A program made the translations under genes and the position numbers. Shown one piece after another: positions 1 to 11,140 of a stretch of DNA of 64,000 nt. Numbering within the stretch: the stretch's first letter is position 1; the number at the start of each line of letters is the position of its first letter. A model generated the notes under the pieces. That model saw only the letters and a program-made list of their open reading frames with translations. It had not been told where the DNA came from and did not search any database. The stretch comes from Tretioscincus oriximinensis (Eukaryota > Chordata > Lepidosauria > Squamata > Gymnophthalmidae): assembly GCA_022410635.1 (NCBI GenBank), contig JAJVDF010000492.1, positions 202,039 to 266,038 on the forward strand. The letters are read 5' to 3'.

Positions 1-155
1 CTANTGAGCCTTATTNTGGGTTCTATCTCAGAATAGGAGTCTGCTATCTACATGCTAGTGTAGATGATGGCAGGCCCCAAATGGGACACNGACATGTGGA
101 TGGCCAAGTTCTGAATCAAGATATACTCAGAATAAAGCTCAGTGGGGACAGGGCC
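1..155. mobile_element. Palindromic hairpin element, family B, cut by window start
   Basis: Starts inside the terminal repeat (TGAGCCTTATT at 5-15) and ends in its complement, with AATAAAGCTCAGTGGGGACAG in the last 30 bases. The same layout recurs at 25456, 27622 and 36148; the 36148 copy folds on itself almost completely. It has no coding capacity, so it is best read as a non-autonomous DNA element. Only about ten bases of the left end are missing. Confidence 0.7.
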
Positions 156-1892
156 TTTCTTTCAGTTTTAGGGTTATCTCCTCATGTTAGATTGACTCTT
201 ATTGCTAGTGACATTCTACTGTTCAAACGTTACCTGTGACCTCCAAAGAGCTGCATCAGAGCCTCACTGTTTGGAATCACACCAAGGATTTAACAATGCA
301 TTGCATCACTTTCAGCAAGCTCTGAATTCTGCATCCCCCACCCCACCCCCATTGGAGGAAGCATCCAATGTTACCTCAAAGTCCCCATTGACTCTGTGTG
401 GCTTGAATGAAAGCCTTGTGTTCGGCTTTCATTCATACCAAGAGCAGAGAAAACCATTCCCCTCACAGCTAGCATGTCATAATAGTCGCAAGGGGGGAAT
501 TTTTCTCCTCCCATCACTGTCAAAGCCCACAGTCAAAGACATTTGAGTGGCATTCACAGGCATTCGATTACCCAGGGCCATCACACTGCTTGTACCACCT
601 TTATAATGCCATAAGATCACACCAAGGGGAGAGCACTGTGTGTCCCAGTGACATCCCAGCCCACCATGAATGTAGCTTAGAAAGAGGATAGGACTACAGA
701 ACTGCCTCATCTAGCCTCTCAGAGTATTTCTCTTTCCTCATCTCCCTTCCTAAATGCAATTTTCCTTTTGTGGTGTTTTTAAGATTGCAGATTGGAAGGC
801 AGAGTGTTTTTAATAGCACAGTTAATAAAAACCTCTGAACACATTTTATATACAGTTCTTAAAGACAGGAAAAAGAATACACTAAATAATAGAAATTTGT
901 TTACATCTCTCAGCCAGTATTTTTTCCTCTAATTTCCCTTTTGTTCCATCACACCAAGGTTATATTCTAAACCAGGACATGTGTCATTGTATTTTTAATA
1001 AGGTTTTCAAGAGTTCCATTCTTATTTCAACTTTTAATGTAAAAGCTGTCTGAATAGGTTCTTTCTTGCCATACACATTTTCTTCTAACATTAACAGACT
1101 TCCTAGATATAGTCACTAATGTTTTTTCATCTGAAGATCACTGGCTTTTTATTTATTTAAAACTGCTTCAAAAATAATTAAATTTCACTGCAGCTGACCA
1201 TCTAATTAAGCATGGCCTTTGAAGACTGTCGAATCTCTAAAGAATGTGATGTCTTAATGCTAGTCTATCTGAAAGCTCATCTCCTGTGGATCATTGTTTG
1301 CATTATGCCAATGACAGACTTGTGCTTGCTTTAAAATAGATTCTCAGTGTCACCTCACAGGTCTCCTGTGGGAATGGCCCATTCCCATAAGCTTTTGGAA
1401 AAGCAGTATACTATGGTGGAATTAATTTCCCTCATGTGTGCAACCTGAATTAAGAAATCCATGCCAAGACCAGCCTATTGTTCACTAATATGCATGATGT
1501 GAAAACAGCTTGAAAGCTCCATATATGGTTCACTTTCAAGTTCTAGTTTACAGATGAATATTTGTTAAGTATGGATGAATGAATGGTATCAGAGATATTT
1601 TAGATGTATTCTGACTACCTGTACCATTCACCCAGATACAAATCAGAAAGGATTCAGAAAAGTACAGTTAGAAGCTAAGGTTTATTGAACCCTATAAAAA
1701 AGACTGACCTATCCAGCCTTTGTTTATCTTCTTTCTGTGGACCAGTATTATGGACACTCAGTCAAAAAAATACTGAGCAGCAACTGTAGTGCCACTTTGA
1801 TACAAATCACAGACAACATCTAGGGTCAAAATTTTGGGTCAATATAGTGCAACTATCATGCAAAAAGAGCTAAGTCTCAAAGGATTAATGAA
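156..1892. other. Non-coding stretch, no gene seen
   Basis: AT-rich single-copy-looking sequence. The 114-codon frame at 202-546 and its antisense partner at 477-710 have no recognisable domain. One small perfect hairpin at 404-435 is listed separately. Confidence 0.6.
404..435. repeat. Perfect 12-base-pair hairpin
   Basis: TGAATGAAAGCC at 404-415 is followed after eight bases by GGCTTTCATTCA at 424-435. There is no T-run after it, so it is not a terminator in any known sense; function unknown. Confidence 0.6.
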
Positions 1893-1896
1893 TTTC

Positions 1897-1935
1897 GATG
1901 GCCCTGGAGGTCCTTTCCAACTATGATTCTATGAC
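1897..1935 (+). mobile_element. CR1 LINE 3' end remnant
   Basis: GGAGGTCCTTTCCAACTATG followed by ATTCTATG is the classic amniote CR1 3' terminus with its octamer tail. Only about 40 bases remain. It belongs to a different CR1 lineage from the copies ending in TTCTTATG-like repeats elsewhere in this window. Confidence 0.75.
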
Positions 1936-2177
1936 TTAAAGCTGGTTGTTCTGGTGATAAGGTTCCAAATGACTAGAGTGCTGACACACCTCAGCTGAAC
2001 GTAAGAGTACATAAAAAAAAATAAGCCATTCCAGTTTGTGTCACAGCCCATTCAGCCTAACATTCAATTTCACACAGGCTTCCCCACTTCCAATTTCACC
2101 TGTACATTCTCAAAAGAAGGAGAAAATAACACATATATGCTAGGCACCCAAGTGTCCCACTGAAACAGTGTTTTAGG

Positions 2178-2327
2178 CCTGATTTGTAGTTACTTGATCT
2201 AATCCACTTTTGTGGAATAGCTTGATCTGTCTTAGGGGCCATTTATAATACATTTTATGTCCTAAAACAGATTAATTTAATCTGTAGATCAAGCTAATCT
2301 ACTTCTACTAAAGTGGCCTAAATCAGG
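2178..2327. mobile_element. Diverged foldback element
   Basis: CCTGATTT at 2178-2185 pairs with AAATCAGG at 2320-2327. Further in, TAGCTTGATCT pairs with AGATCAAGCTA and TTAGG with CCTAA. The arms are imperfect, with several bulges, as expected for an old miniature inverted-repeat element. No target duplication was resolved. Confidence 0.45.
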
Positions 2328-2913
2328 TAAATGCATTTNAACAGACCCCTCTAAGCATCTGGCTTGATAGATTGAAATGGGTTTTGGCAAACAATCATAA
2401 ACGATCTGCCAAATGTTGGCAGGCCAGTACTATAGGGTCCTTCCTTTAAGATGAAACAGCATCTCCAAGAACACTGTTTAATTATAGACTCAGTGCCAAA
2501 TGCTAATATGAATTATTTTGTTCAAGAGTTTGAACTTGGACACAACTCATGGAAACATTGCAGAAGATATGCAATATTATTTAGTAAGATTCTGAATCCT
2601 GTGAGCTTCTTTTCATTGATTAATTAAGGGCTCGGAGACATACCTTAATTCTTAGAATCAAATTTTAATTATATGACAGTAATGAAGCAAATATCGGGTG
2701 TTTACAATGATTGAAAATCCAAGTCCATCAGGAGTAACCTTTGCTACAGTGAACACTGAACTATCACTAATCTCCTTCCCATTATTAATTCATATTTTAT
2801 TCCATTTTTCTAATAGGAATATTACAGTCCTTTATACAATTGCTGTAATAGTACTGTAAGATACCACCTTCCATGTGCTATGNGGAGGTAATCCAAAACA
2901 GATTAGATAAATC

Positions 2914-2974
2914 TGAGACCTTCAGGTATAGGGCAGGATATAAGTACAAATAAATAAATAATAAATAAATAAAT
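2914..2974 (+). mobile_element. SINE/L2-type 3' tail with AAAT repeat
   Basis: GAGACCTTCAGGTATAGGG, then GCAGGATATAAGTAC and an (AAAT)n run. The same tail ends the SINE at 13731-13969 and, in variant form, the L2 at 50058. Only the 3' end is present. Confidence 0.65.
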
Positions 2975-3950
2975 TTAGGTGAGATAGGCTACTGCCTGCT
3001 GGGCCCTTAGCAGACATCAAGGCTTTCTTCAACGCATAGCCAGAAGTGGCATACTTCTGATTTTGCTGCCACATAGCTGGCTGAGCTGGCATAGTTTGAC
3101 ATANCAGCCCACAAACAGGTAATGTTTGCCTTCTCTTACAGCACTGTCTATAGGGACAGAAAGAAATACTACAAAATGTTGTATCTTGCCCATGTCTTTC
3201 CTGTGCATTGGGAAAATATTCCAGTGCAAAAAGAATTTGAGGGTCAATCTAGATAAGGTTACTCCCCCAACAATCAAAGAATTGCAGAGAATTTGCCTCA
3301 CATAATTGTGGAAATCCAGCTATGATAGTGGTAGAAAAGTTCACTGTCCTGCTTCCCGCCCTACATTTATGCAGCTTCCATCACAAAATCTAACATTTGT
3401 GCAATGTTGGCACCTTGTAGCAAAAGTTCCAAGAGTTCCTGTCCTTTATCACAATTCTTTGCCTGCCTTTCAGCAAATCAGGACATGGAAAAACTGTTTT
3501 TTTCCTGCTGATGTTACAGAGGAAAAAGAAAAACTAGCGGCCTCCAAACCTCTTTAAAAGTGAGGGTTCCCCCGCCCCTTTTTATTCATCTGCCCAGTAA
3601 CAAGAGGAGACAGCAACCAGTTGTAAAAGAAAAACAGATCAGCTAGTTGCAAGCAACGAATTACCCTAGTGTTTCATGGGGACTGTAAGAAAGTTCATGA
3701 GAAAAGGAAGGAATTTCTTCAAGCATGTGGAAAAAGGCTAAGTCCCTTCTAGTATGATATGTAGACATTTCAGTACAGAAGACAGTACCCTGGATGCACT
3801 TTTGAGTCTCCANTACGTAGAGTGGAGTGTCCTACAGCCATTTCCCCCATCTATGAATATTGAAATAAATGCTTCTGACCGTAAAGACATTTCTAGGAAA
3901 ACCACAGTTATGACTGCTTACACACACACAACCATGCCAACCTATTTGAA
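2975..3950. other. Non-coding stretch, no gene seen
   Basis: The frames at 3029-3301 (minus), 3306-3557 (plus) and 3754-3957 (plus) are unrelated to each other, one is interrupted by an N codon, and none has a recognisable motif. No repeat family was recognised here. Confidence 0.5.
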
Positions 3951-4120
3951 AGCATGAATAGCAAGAAATTGCAACTGACTGCAAGTAGATACATGGGAAC
4001 CACCACAGCCTGGCGGGGAAGACAGAATGTAAGCCTTCGGGCAAAAATACCCTTGTAAGCCGCTTTGAACCCNTCTGAAAGATGAGAAAAGTGGGGTATA
4101 AGAACCCAGTTCTTCTTTTT
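3951..4120 (+). mobile_element. SINE family A, 3' part
   Basis: Matches the body and tail of the full copies at 19902-20204 and 31160-31461: GCAACTGACTGCAAGTAGAT, then GCCTTCGGGCAAAAATACCC, then GGGGTATAAGAACCCAG. The tRNA-like head is absent, so the copy is 5' truncated. A pyrimidine microsatellite continues from its tail. Confidence 0.75.
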
Positions 4121-4168
4121 TTCCTCTTCCTCCTCCTCTTCTTCCTCCTCTTCCTCCTCCTCCTCCTT
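4111..4168 (+). repeat. Pyrimidine (CTT/CCT)n microsatellite
   Basis: An uninterrupted C/T tract following the SINE tail, probably expanded from the (CTT)n that ends this SINE family. Its complement produces the spurious glutamate-rich frame on the minus strand at 3908-4318. Confidence 0.85.
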
Positions 4169-4667
4169 TATATAATGTATCAGGCACATACGATTCCATC
4201 TTATGGTGAATAGAAACATACATACCAGTGAGGTATACCTGTGAGAGATACCCATGATTTCCTGGAGATCTTTCCTGCAACCTTCAGGTATCACACCTAT
4301 AAAGCTGGGATCAGACACATACTTCTAATCCATTTTCAGTTCTAGACTAAACTGATGGGGGATTTTTTTTCCTGATTTAGTCCAGTTGAAATTAATGTGT
4401 ATATACCCTTTTTTCATTTTTGCTCTGAACTGCAGTAAAATTAAAAAAATAAAATAAAAATGAGAAATGAGCAGTGTTGTGATTCCAGATCCATCTGCAT
4501 CCTGGAAGGAAATTTTCTACAGAGAGCTGAAATGGTGTGAATGATATACTTCACCCATATGTCATCAGAAAATGTTTGCTTTCCCCATGAGCCTTCTATG
4601 TTCCTGAAACATAAACAAGCATTTTGTCTCCCTCTGTCCCTAATCTCCATTTTTGAAGGCATAGATT
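4169..4667. other. Non-coding stretch, no gene seen
   Basis: AT-rich, with short A and T runs around 4430-4460. No repeat family or plausible exon was recognised. Confidence 0.5.
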
Positions 4668-5010
4668 GCATTCCTTGAAACTAATGGACAGAAGAGTGAG
4701 AACAGACAAAGGAAGGTTTTTTTTTCATTCNGANGGTCATTGGCCTGTGGAATTTACTTCCAGAAAAGGTTGTGATAGCTATCAGCCTGGATAGATTCAA
4801 GACAGGGTTAGATATGTTTATGGGCACCAAGGGTATAAATAGCTACTAGGGCGGATCTTTTGAAACTGCCTCTGTGATGGAGCAACAGGCAATGCTCGTG
4901 AAATACCATTTGCAGGGAGTCAAGAATAGGTGAAGATTTTGCCTTCTTCTGTTCAGAATGCTGGACTAGATAGGCTCCGGCCCTCCTTTTATGTTCCTAT
5001 GTTCATTAAA
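4668..5010 (+). mobile_element. CR1 LINE 3' fragment
   Basis: Begins in the last part of the ORF2-derived region (ACTAATGGACAGAAGAGTGA, then GTCATTGGCCTGTGGAATTT) and runs through the 3' untranslated region to CCTTTTATGTTCCTATGTTC. It is 5' truncated, as is usual for non-LTR elements. Confidence 0.85.
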
Positions 5011-5095
5011 TTAAAATATACAAAGGTGTCTCTGAGGCTGCATTTTCATTAGAGGAAAAACTAGAAGTAAATGTTTAGTGTTATGCTGGGCACAT

Positions 5096-5246
5096 GATTC
5101 CCTTTGCAGGGTGTTGAGAATAGGTGAAGATTTTGCTTTCTGTTCAGACTGCCCAGGGACAATTGGTAGGCCACTTTGTGAAACAGATTGCAGGACTAGA
5201 TGGGCTGTGACACGATTCAGCGTGGCTCCTCCTATGTTCCCATTTA
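5096..5246 (+). mobile_element. CR1 LINE 3' end, short copy
   Basis: A second 3' end shortly after the previous one: TTTGCAGGGTGTTGAGAATA, CAGACTGCCCAGG, GGACTAGATGGGCTGTGACA and TCCTCCTATGTTCCC. It is more diverged than its neighbours and in the same orientation. Confidence 0.75.
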
Positions 5247-5338
5247 ATCCAAACGATGCACATTTTCACCATGCATCATTTGCAAAGCCATACAGTGAAG
5301 GTCTGTAAAAAAATTGCTGGAAGTGCAGTTTTTGCAAT

Positions 5339-6510
5339 GTTTTTGATGAAGTCCCTCATCAAAAGCTCCTAAAAAAGCTCCACACTCATGGTATAAGAGG
5401 ACAGACTTTGTCCTGGATTGGAAATTGGCTAAAAGATAGAAAACAGAGCGTAGTAATAATCGGACAGTTATCTGAATGGAAAGAGGTAAGTGGGGTACCC
5501 CAGGGGTCTGTNCTGGGACCCTTGCTTTTCAATATGTTCATAAACTATCTGGATGCCGAGGTAAATAGTGAAGTAGCCAAGTTTGCTGACACCACTAAAC
5601 TGTTCAGGGTAGTGAAAACTGAAAATGACAGTAAGGCACTCCAGAGTGATCTATTAAAATTGGGTGAGTGGGCACCCAAGTGGCAAATGCACTTCAATTT
5701 AAGCAAGTGCAAGGTCATGCCTATTGGGGCAAAGAACCCAAACCACTCCTACCACCTGATGGGAACCAAGCTTTCTGTAACCGAGCAAGAAAAGGATCTT
5801 GGGGTGTTGATGGACAATTCGATGAAGATGTCAACCCAGTGTGCAGCAGCAGCAAAAAAGGCAAATTCCCTGTTGGGGATAATTAGGAAAGGAATCAAAA
5901 ACAAGTCAGCAAATGTTGTTTTGCCTCTTGATAAACCTGTGATTTAGAATACTGTGTTCAATTCTGGTAACCACATCTCAAGAGAGATATTGTGGAACTA
6001 GAGGAGGTGCAGAAAAGTGCAACAAGCATGATCAAGGGTCTGGAGCACCTCCCTTATGAAGAAGTCAGGCTGCAACTTCTGGGCCTCTTCAGCCTCGAAA
6101 GATGACGTTTGAGAGGTGATCTGATTGAAGTGTACAAAATCCCGCACGGGATGGGCAGGGTAAATAAAGAAAAATGTTTTCTCTATCACACAGCACAAGG
6201 ACCAGAGGGCACTCCTTGAAACTGATGGTTAGAAAAGTGAGAACAGACAAAGGAAAGTATTTTTTTTCACCAGGACTAGACAGGTTTATGGACACTAAGG
6301 GTATAAATGGATANTAGGATGAATGTCTGGATGTTGCCTCCGGGATGGAACAACAGGCAGGACTTCTGAAATACCATTTGCAGGGAGTCATGAACAGGAG
6401 CATTTCTGTTCATACTGCCCAGGTGCATCTGGTGGGCCTCTGTGTGAGACAGAATGCTAGACTAGCTGGGCTGCGGCTTGATCCAGTATGGCTCTTCTTA
6501 TGTTCATAAT
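5339..6510 (+). mobile_element. CR1 LINE, 5' truncated, RT to 3' end
   Basis: Runs from reverse transcriptase motif 2 (the region encoding FDEVPHQKLL) through the thumb, the conserved C-terminal block (5950-6240) and the 3' untranslated region to GGCTCTTCTTATGTTC. The C-terminal block holds a TGA where sister copies are open (AAAGATGACG near 6100). The flanking CR1 pieces at 4668 and 5096 have the same orientation. Confidence 0.9.
5408..5947 (+). pseudogene. Decayed CR1 reverse transcriptase fragment
   Basis: A 179-codon frame from the middle of a CR1 ORF2. In the intact element this protein would copy the LINE RNA into DNA at a nicked target site. Visible motifs are SWIGNWLKDRKQ (residues 2-13), GVPQGS (29-34) and the palm strand that should read FADD but reads FADT (59-62). 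The second catalytic aspartate is therefore gone and the enzyme would be inactive even if made. One codon in the GVPQGS block contains an N. The thumb segment with SKCKVM follows, and the frame ends early at 5945-5947, inside the region where sister copies continue as VLPLYKSV. The start codon is only the first ATG in the open stretch; the true protein would begin far upstream in sequence lost by 5' truncation. Confidence 0.9.
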
Positions 6511-6544
6511 GTCACTTAGCTCACTGTACAATCAGAATCCTGTC

Positions 6545-6573
6545 TTTTTTTTTTTTTTTTTTTGGGGGGGGGG
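6545..6573. repeat. Poly-T/poly-G homopolymer pair
   Basis: About 19 T followed by about ten G. A tract like this is prone to sequencing error, so its length is unreliable. Confidence 0.85.
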
Positions 6574-8333
6574 TGTCTTCTGGAAAAGCCAAAAGCAGCT
6601 CCAAGGATCTCCTGCCATAAATCCTTGCTTGTCTGGTTCCCTCTATTGCTGAGCGCAGAGAAATTCAAGGAAAAATAAACCCCTACATTTAAACTTATCT
6701 AAGTTTTGTATCTGTTTTGTAATTGTTTTATTATTTTTCACTGTAAAGTTGATTTAAAAAAAAAACAAAAGAAAAACCTTGACCACACTCCTAGTTTTAT
6801 CCTCATTGAAGAGTATGGCTGTAGGCCTTAGAAGCTTTCAGAAGCTCTAAATAAGCAATGACAACATGTTGTTGTTATGGCACAAAGACATCCCTTTACC
6901 AGACATTGTGCTACATAAATGGCATAAAAGTAATAACACAGAAAAAGCACAATGACAGTCCTTTCTGCCCCCATTGCTGGATCTTTGCAGTTATTTGAGG
7001 CAAATCCCCCATAATCACACTCTTCCTGTACAATGTGAAAAAATGACATGTGGGTAGAGCCTTAAGTATGGTAGGATCTACATGTTAGTGCCAAAATCCA
7101 CATTAAAGTTCAAAAATGCATTTTCTTTAGGTGAATTAAAGATGGGCATATCTCAGTAATTTGTGCTACTTTTTTTCCCTAATATGTGCTCACACAACCA
7201 ATAATTTAGAATGAAAAAAGAAAGCTGAATTGTACAGCCTGCAGCCTGAAAACTATGGTAAGCTTTTAATTGACTTGCACAATTTTTATTTAAGAATATT
7301 GAATTGGGGTGATATGCATAATTAAGTGCTGGCTCCTACAAAATTGTTATTATCAATGCTAATTTACTAGTTAATAGCCTGGGGTTGGAGTTGGTTACAG
7401 TTAATGGCACATTTATGGCAGATATTCATAACTTTTTCAACTGCCTGCTTTAAAAGCAATGACTATTGTCATAAATCTGAGGTTAAATGCGTGTTTCATC
7501 ACTTGCTCTAGAGTAGTGTCTTCAGAAGCTGTTGGGCAAAAAGAGATGCCACTTACGTTTCTGATACAAATAGGATGAAAAGCTTCTCCTGTCATGTGGG
7601 AAATAATGACAAATTGTTGTGCTGGCTGTGAAGCCTAGTCATAAAAAGGATAAAATATCACATATGTTGGGTAGTGGGAGGAGTCATTTAGTGCAAAAGA
7701 AACAAAATCTGTGAATTCCCTAAATTTACAATGCATATGTTTTATCCCTCAATCTAGAATTANTTTTGAAGCCAATAATTTTAGATACATTTCTAAACCA
7801 GAATTTTATGAANGTTTCAGATGTCCCTAGAGCCTGTTATACCTGTGAATGCAACTGCACTGTGAGTTGCTTAGGAACACGTTCTTGAGACAGAGCAGTA
7901 ATTTATGTATTCAAGTGTAGTGGCTGCTTCATTGGCACTTGTGTGACTCTAAAATGCTCTAATAGTGGTGTTATTGTGACAGGTTTCCCATATCAATGTA
8001 CAATATGCATAAATATTTTTGTTGATTAAAAAACTATTGTGAGCACTGACAGCAAAATTCGTAANATTGCCTGCAAAAGTCTTTTTTGTCTCTATGGTGG
8101 CATCAATGTACAATCACTATTCTCTTTTTCACATACAGAGATATATAGATGTGGTAACCAATCAGATACTANGAATTGTTTTCCATATGGTTAAGGAAAG
8201 AGAACTGAACGTCTTCACAAGAGAGAAAAGGAGGTTATTTATCCGGCTTTCTCATTTGCCTTGCAGCTGCCTCCATTCACCTGCCTCCAATTTATCCTTG
8301 ACAATATGAAACCTCCAGGAATGACAGAAAGAG
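6574..8333. other. Non-coding stretch, no gene seen
   Basis: AT-rich, single-copy-looking sequence. Around 7260-7400 there are several TAAT/TAATTA-type motifs, the sort of composition seen in developmental enhancers, but conservation cannot be judged from one sequence. Confidence 0.45.
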
Positions 8334-8603
8334 TCTGACCATTGCAGAAAGAGCTCTTATTTCTACACAGAACCATTCTTAATGGAACCTGTTATTCTTG
8401 TTCTTTTAAATTCTTGTTTTGGCCCTCTGCAACCAGAGCAGAATGATCTATTGGAATATCAGGGGAAGCAGTTTCAAAGAGTCAGCTTACTTCTGCAGTT
8501 CAAGTTCTGCTCTGGTTGTAGAGGGAAAAGCAAGAATTTAAAAGAAAAACAGATTCCATTAAGGCAGGTTCTGTGTAACAGAAACACTCATTGCAATGGG
8601 TCA
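8334..8603. mobile_element. Long inverted repeat, ~100-base arms
   Basis: The left arm at 8334-8442 pairs with the right arm at 8506-8603 across a 63-base loop. Landmarks are TGACCATTGCA with TGCAATGGGTCA, CACAGAACC with GGTTCTGTG, TTTTAAATTCTTG with CAAGAATTTAAAA, and CCAGAGCAGA with TCTGCTCTGG. Pairing is imperfect, with small indels. It is most likely an old foldback DNA element. The frames at 8382-8783 and 8500-8772 are by-products of the symmetry. Confidence 0.75.
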
Positions 8604-10508
8604 TATTCCAGACTGTATTCTGCAATAGCTGTGGGTCATCTGCATACAAGAGAAGACTACAGTAGACCTCCCACAACAGATCATAACCTAATAATAAAGA
8701 ACAAGGTCCAGGGAAGAAAGGATCCATATCTGCCAATATGTCTTGGATGTAATATAGTTGTTTCTTTAACAAAATTGTCTTAAATGCAGGAAGGGAAGAT
8801 GGAAGGAGAGGTGTAATCTTTCCTTTCTATAAATAGTGGTTTCTAGTGTTCTATTTTAACTGTATTTGTGGGGATTTTTAAAATTACAGTCCACTTGGAG
8901 ACATTTGGGTAAAGGGTACAATATAAATAAATAAATAACCATTTTAGGAAGCCAATTTGAGGGATTATTACCCAGTTTTCTACTTTTATTGATTCATAAT
9001 AGAGACATGAGAAAAAGAACCATAAGCCCTCACCTAGATACAGTTCCCATACAAATTTTTAATCCATTTTTTAATCCTAATGAACTGGACAAAATCAGAA
9101 ATCAAATCAAATCAAAGTATGTGTTGCNACAGCACCTAAGATGTGCATCTGTGCAACACAATTATCAAAATTGTTTAAACAAGATATTCTGCTTTCCCCT
9201 TCCTTATGTTTCTGCTTTAGCATTTGTATTTCCCAAATTAATTTCAAAATAGAGAAAATGGGATANAAGCTATACTTTGGCCCTAGATAGGTTTTAATCT
9301 AGTTTCAGTCCATATTCAGAATGAAAAAAATGGAGCAGCAAACAGAATAGCATTTCCCCCACATTATCTATGCCAAAGTTGGATTTTCTGAATTGGAGAA
9401 CAAAGGGAAAACATCTTGCCATTTTGCATTTATTTTTAAACAACCAGACACTTTACATGGCAGTTTGAATAAGCTATACANAAGCTATATACTCTTTGGA
9501 GATCTGACAATTAATAGAGAAGCCAGTTATCCCTCACGAATAGAAAGTAAATAGGTGCATTAAGCATACAATTTCTATAAAAACACGACTTGCCACTCCT
9601 CCAAGGCAATTGTTACACACCTTGTTTCTCTCACCAGTCGTACGTTTTTCAATAGTAAATGTAAAATGGTATATATCCTTGATGTGCAGAACCTAGAAGC
9701 TATCCTTTTGCATGGTGCAGTATCATTTTAAACAGTAGATTTATTTGCATCTCAATTGCCAATTTGTTTTATCNTTTATGAGTCAGTAATATGCATTCTG
9801 TGAAAAAATTTTAATACCTTTTCGGTGTTATCACACCTTTTATTCTTTACAACTTCTAGCACAGTGCAGTTGCTCATTATGCTTTGTAATAATGTATTTG
9901 CAGTTTTGTTTGTTTGTTAGGTCCTGTTTTGAACTTGAAACAAAAGAAGACTGACTTAGGCTTTGTGAATATGTGTGTGTGTTTTGAACACTATTCCAAG
10001 GGCTTTCCTAGATCCTTTCCTCTCTCGTGAGTAAATAACATTCATTATATCTTATTAGCTGAATTTGATGTCCATACAAAAGGAGACTGTTATTTTATAT
10101 GACCAGAACAGTTAGTCCTGAGTTTATCAGGGAAGCNAAGGGTATCAATCAATCCATTTATTTAATGATTAGTTCCAGGACTATATCATATAAAAAGGAG
10201 AAAAGCTTAAGTTTAAGTTTCTATGTTTTGTTCTGAGAATGAAATAAAACACAAAATAGATTTTCTGTACTTTCTTACAAAATACTTCATGAAAAAGACA
10301 TTCTGTTTCATAAAAGCAATTTATAATAATAGCCTTCCAGGCCCTTTCAGTATTAGGCATCATTCTTTAATAAATTCTGCAACAATAGCTTCCTATCCAC
10401 ACAGAACCTGGAATAAGACAAACATTTGAATTGGACACCCAAAACATCTCGATCTCTTTAATCCAATATAGTTTTAGATCTCTAGGTCTTCAATTGGCCT
10501 GAGATTGG
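8604..10508. other. Non-coding stretch, no gene seen
   Basis: AT-rich. At about 8890-8938 there is a possible SINE/L2-like tail (CACTTGGAGACATTTGGGTA followed by an AAAT run). Nothing else was recognised. Confidence 0.5.
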
Positions 10509-11140
10509 TACATAAGAANATAAGAACATAAGAAGAGCCATACTGGATCAGGCCACAGCCCATCGAGTCCAGCATTTTGTGTCACNCAGAGGCCCACCAG
10601 ATGCACCTGGGCAGTCCGAACAGAGGAAAGCAAAATATGCTGCTCCTGTTCGTGACTCCCTGCAAATGGTATTTCAAGAGTCCTGCCTGTTGCTCCATCC
10701 CGGAGGCTACATCCAGACAACTATCTTAGTATCCATTTATACCCTTAGTGTCCATAAACCTGTCTAGTCCTGTCTTGAAACTATCCAAGCTGTTAGCTAC
10801 CACTACCTCTTCAGGAAGTAAATTCAGGCCGATGTCCCTCTGGGTGAAAAAATACTTTCCTTTGTCTGTTCTCACTTTTCTACCCAACAGTTTTAAGGAG
10901 TGCCCTCTGGTCCTTGTGTTGTGTGATAGAGAAAACATTTTTTCTCTATTCACTCTGTCGATCCCATGCATGATTTTGTACACTTCAATCAGATCACCCC
11001 TCAAACGTCTCCTTTCAAGGCTGAAGAGGCCCAGAAGTTGCAGCCTGACTTCTTCATAAGGGAGGTGCTCCAGACCCTTGATCATGCTTGTTGCACTTTT
11101 CTGCACCTTCTCCACTCTGTATTGGAGTGGTACAGTACAC
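10509..11140 (-). mobile_element. CR1 LINE 3' fragment
   Basis: On the minus strand it reads from the conserved C-terminal block ([20 protein letters not shown], near 11115) to the 3' end. The terminus is three imperfect copies of TTCTTATG (10510-10533 on the plus strand). The 129-codon minus frame 10726-11115 is the C-terminal tail of ORF2, well preserved but cut off from any RT domain. Everything from 10822 onward lies inside the 3148-base direct duplication. Confidence 0.9.

Noticed and set aside
3908..4318. Minus-strand frame with a long run of glutamates
   Set aside because: The run is the complement of a CTT/CCT microsatellite following a SINE tail, and the frame contains an N codon and no domain.
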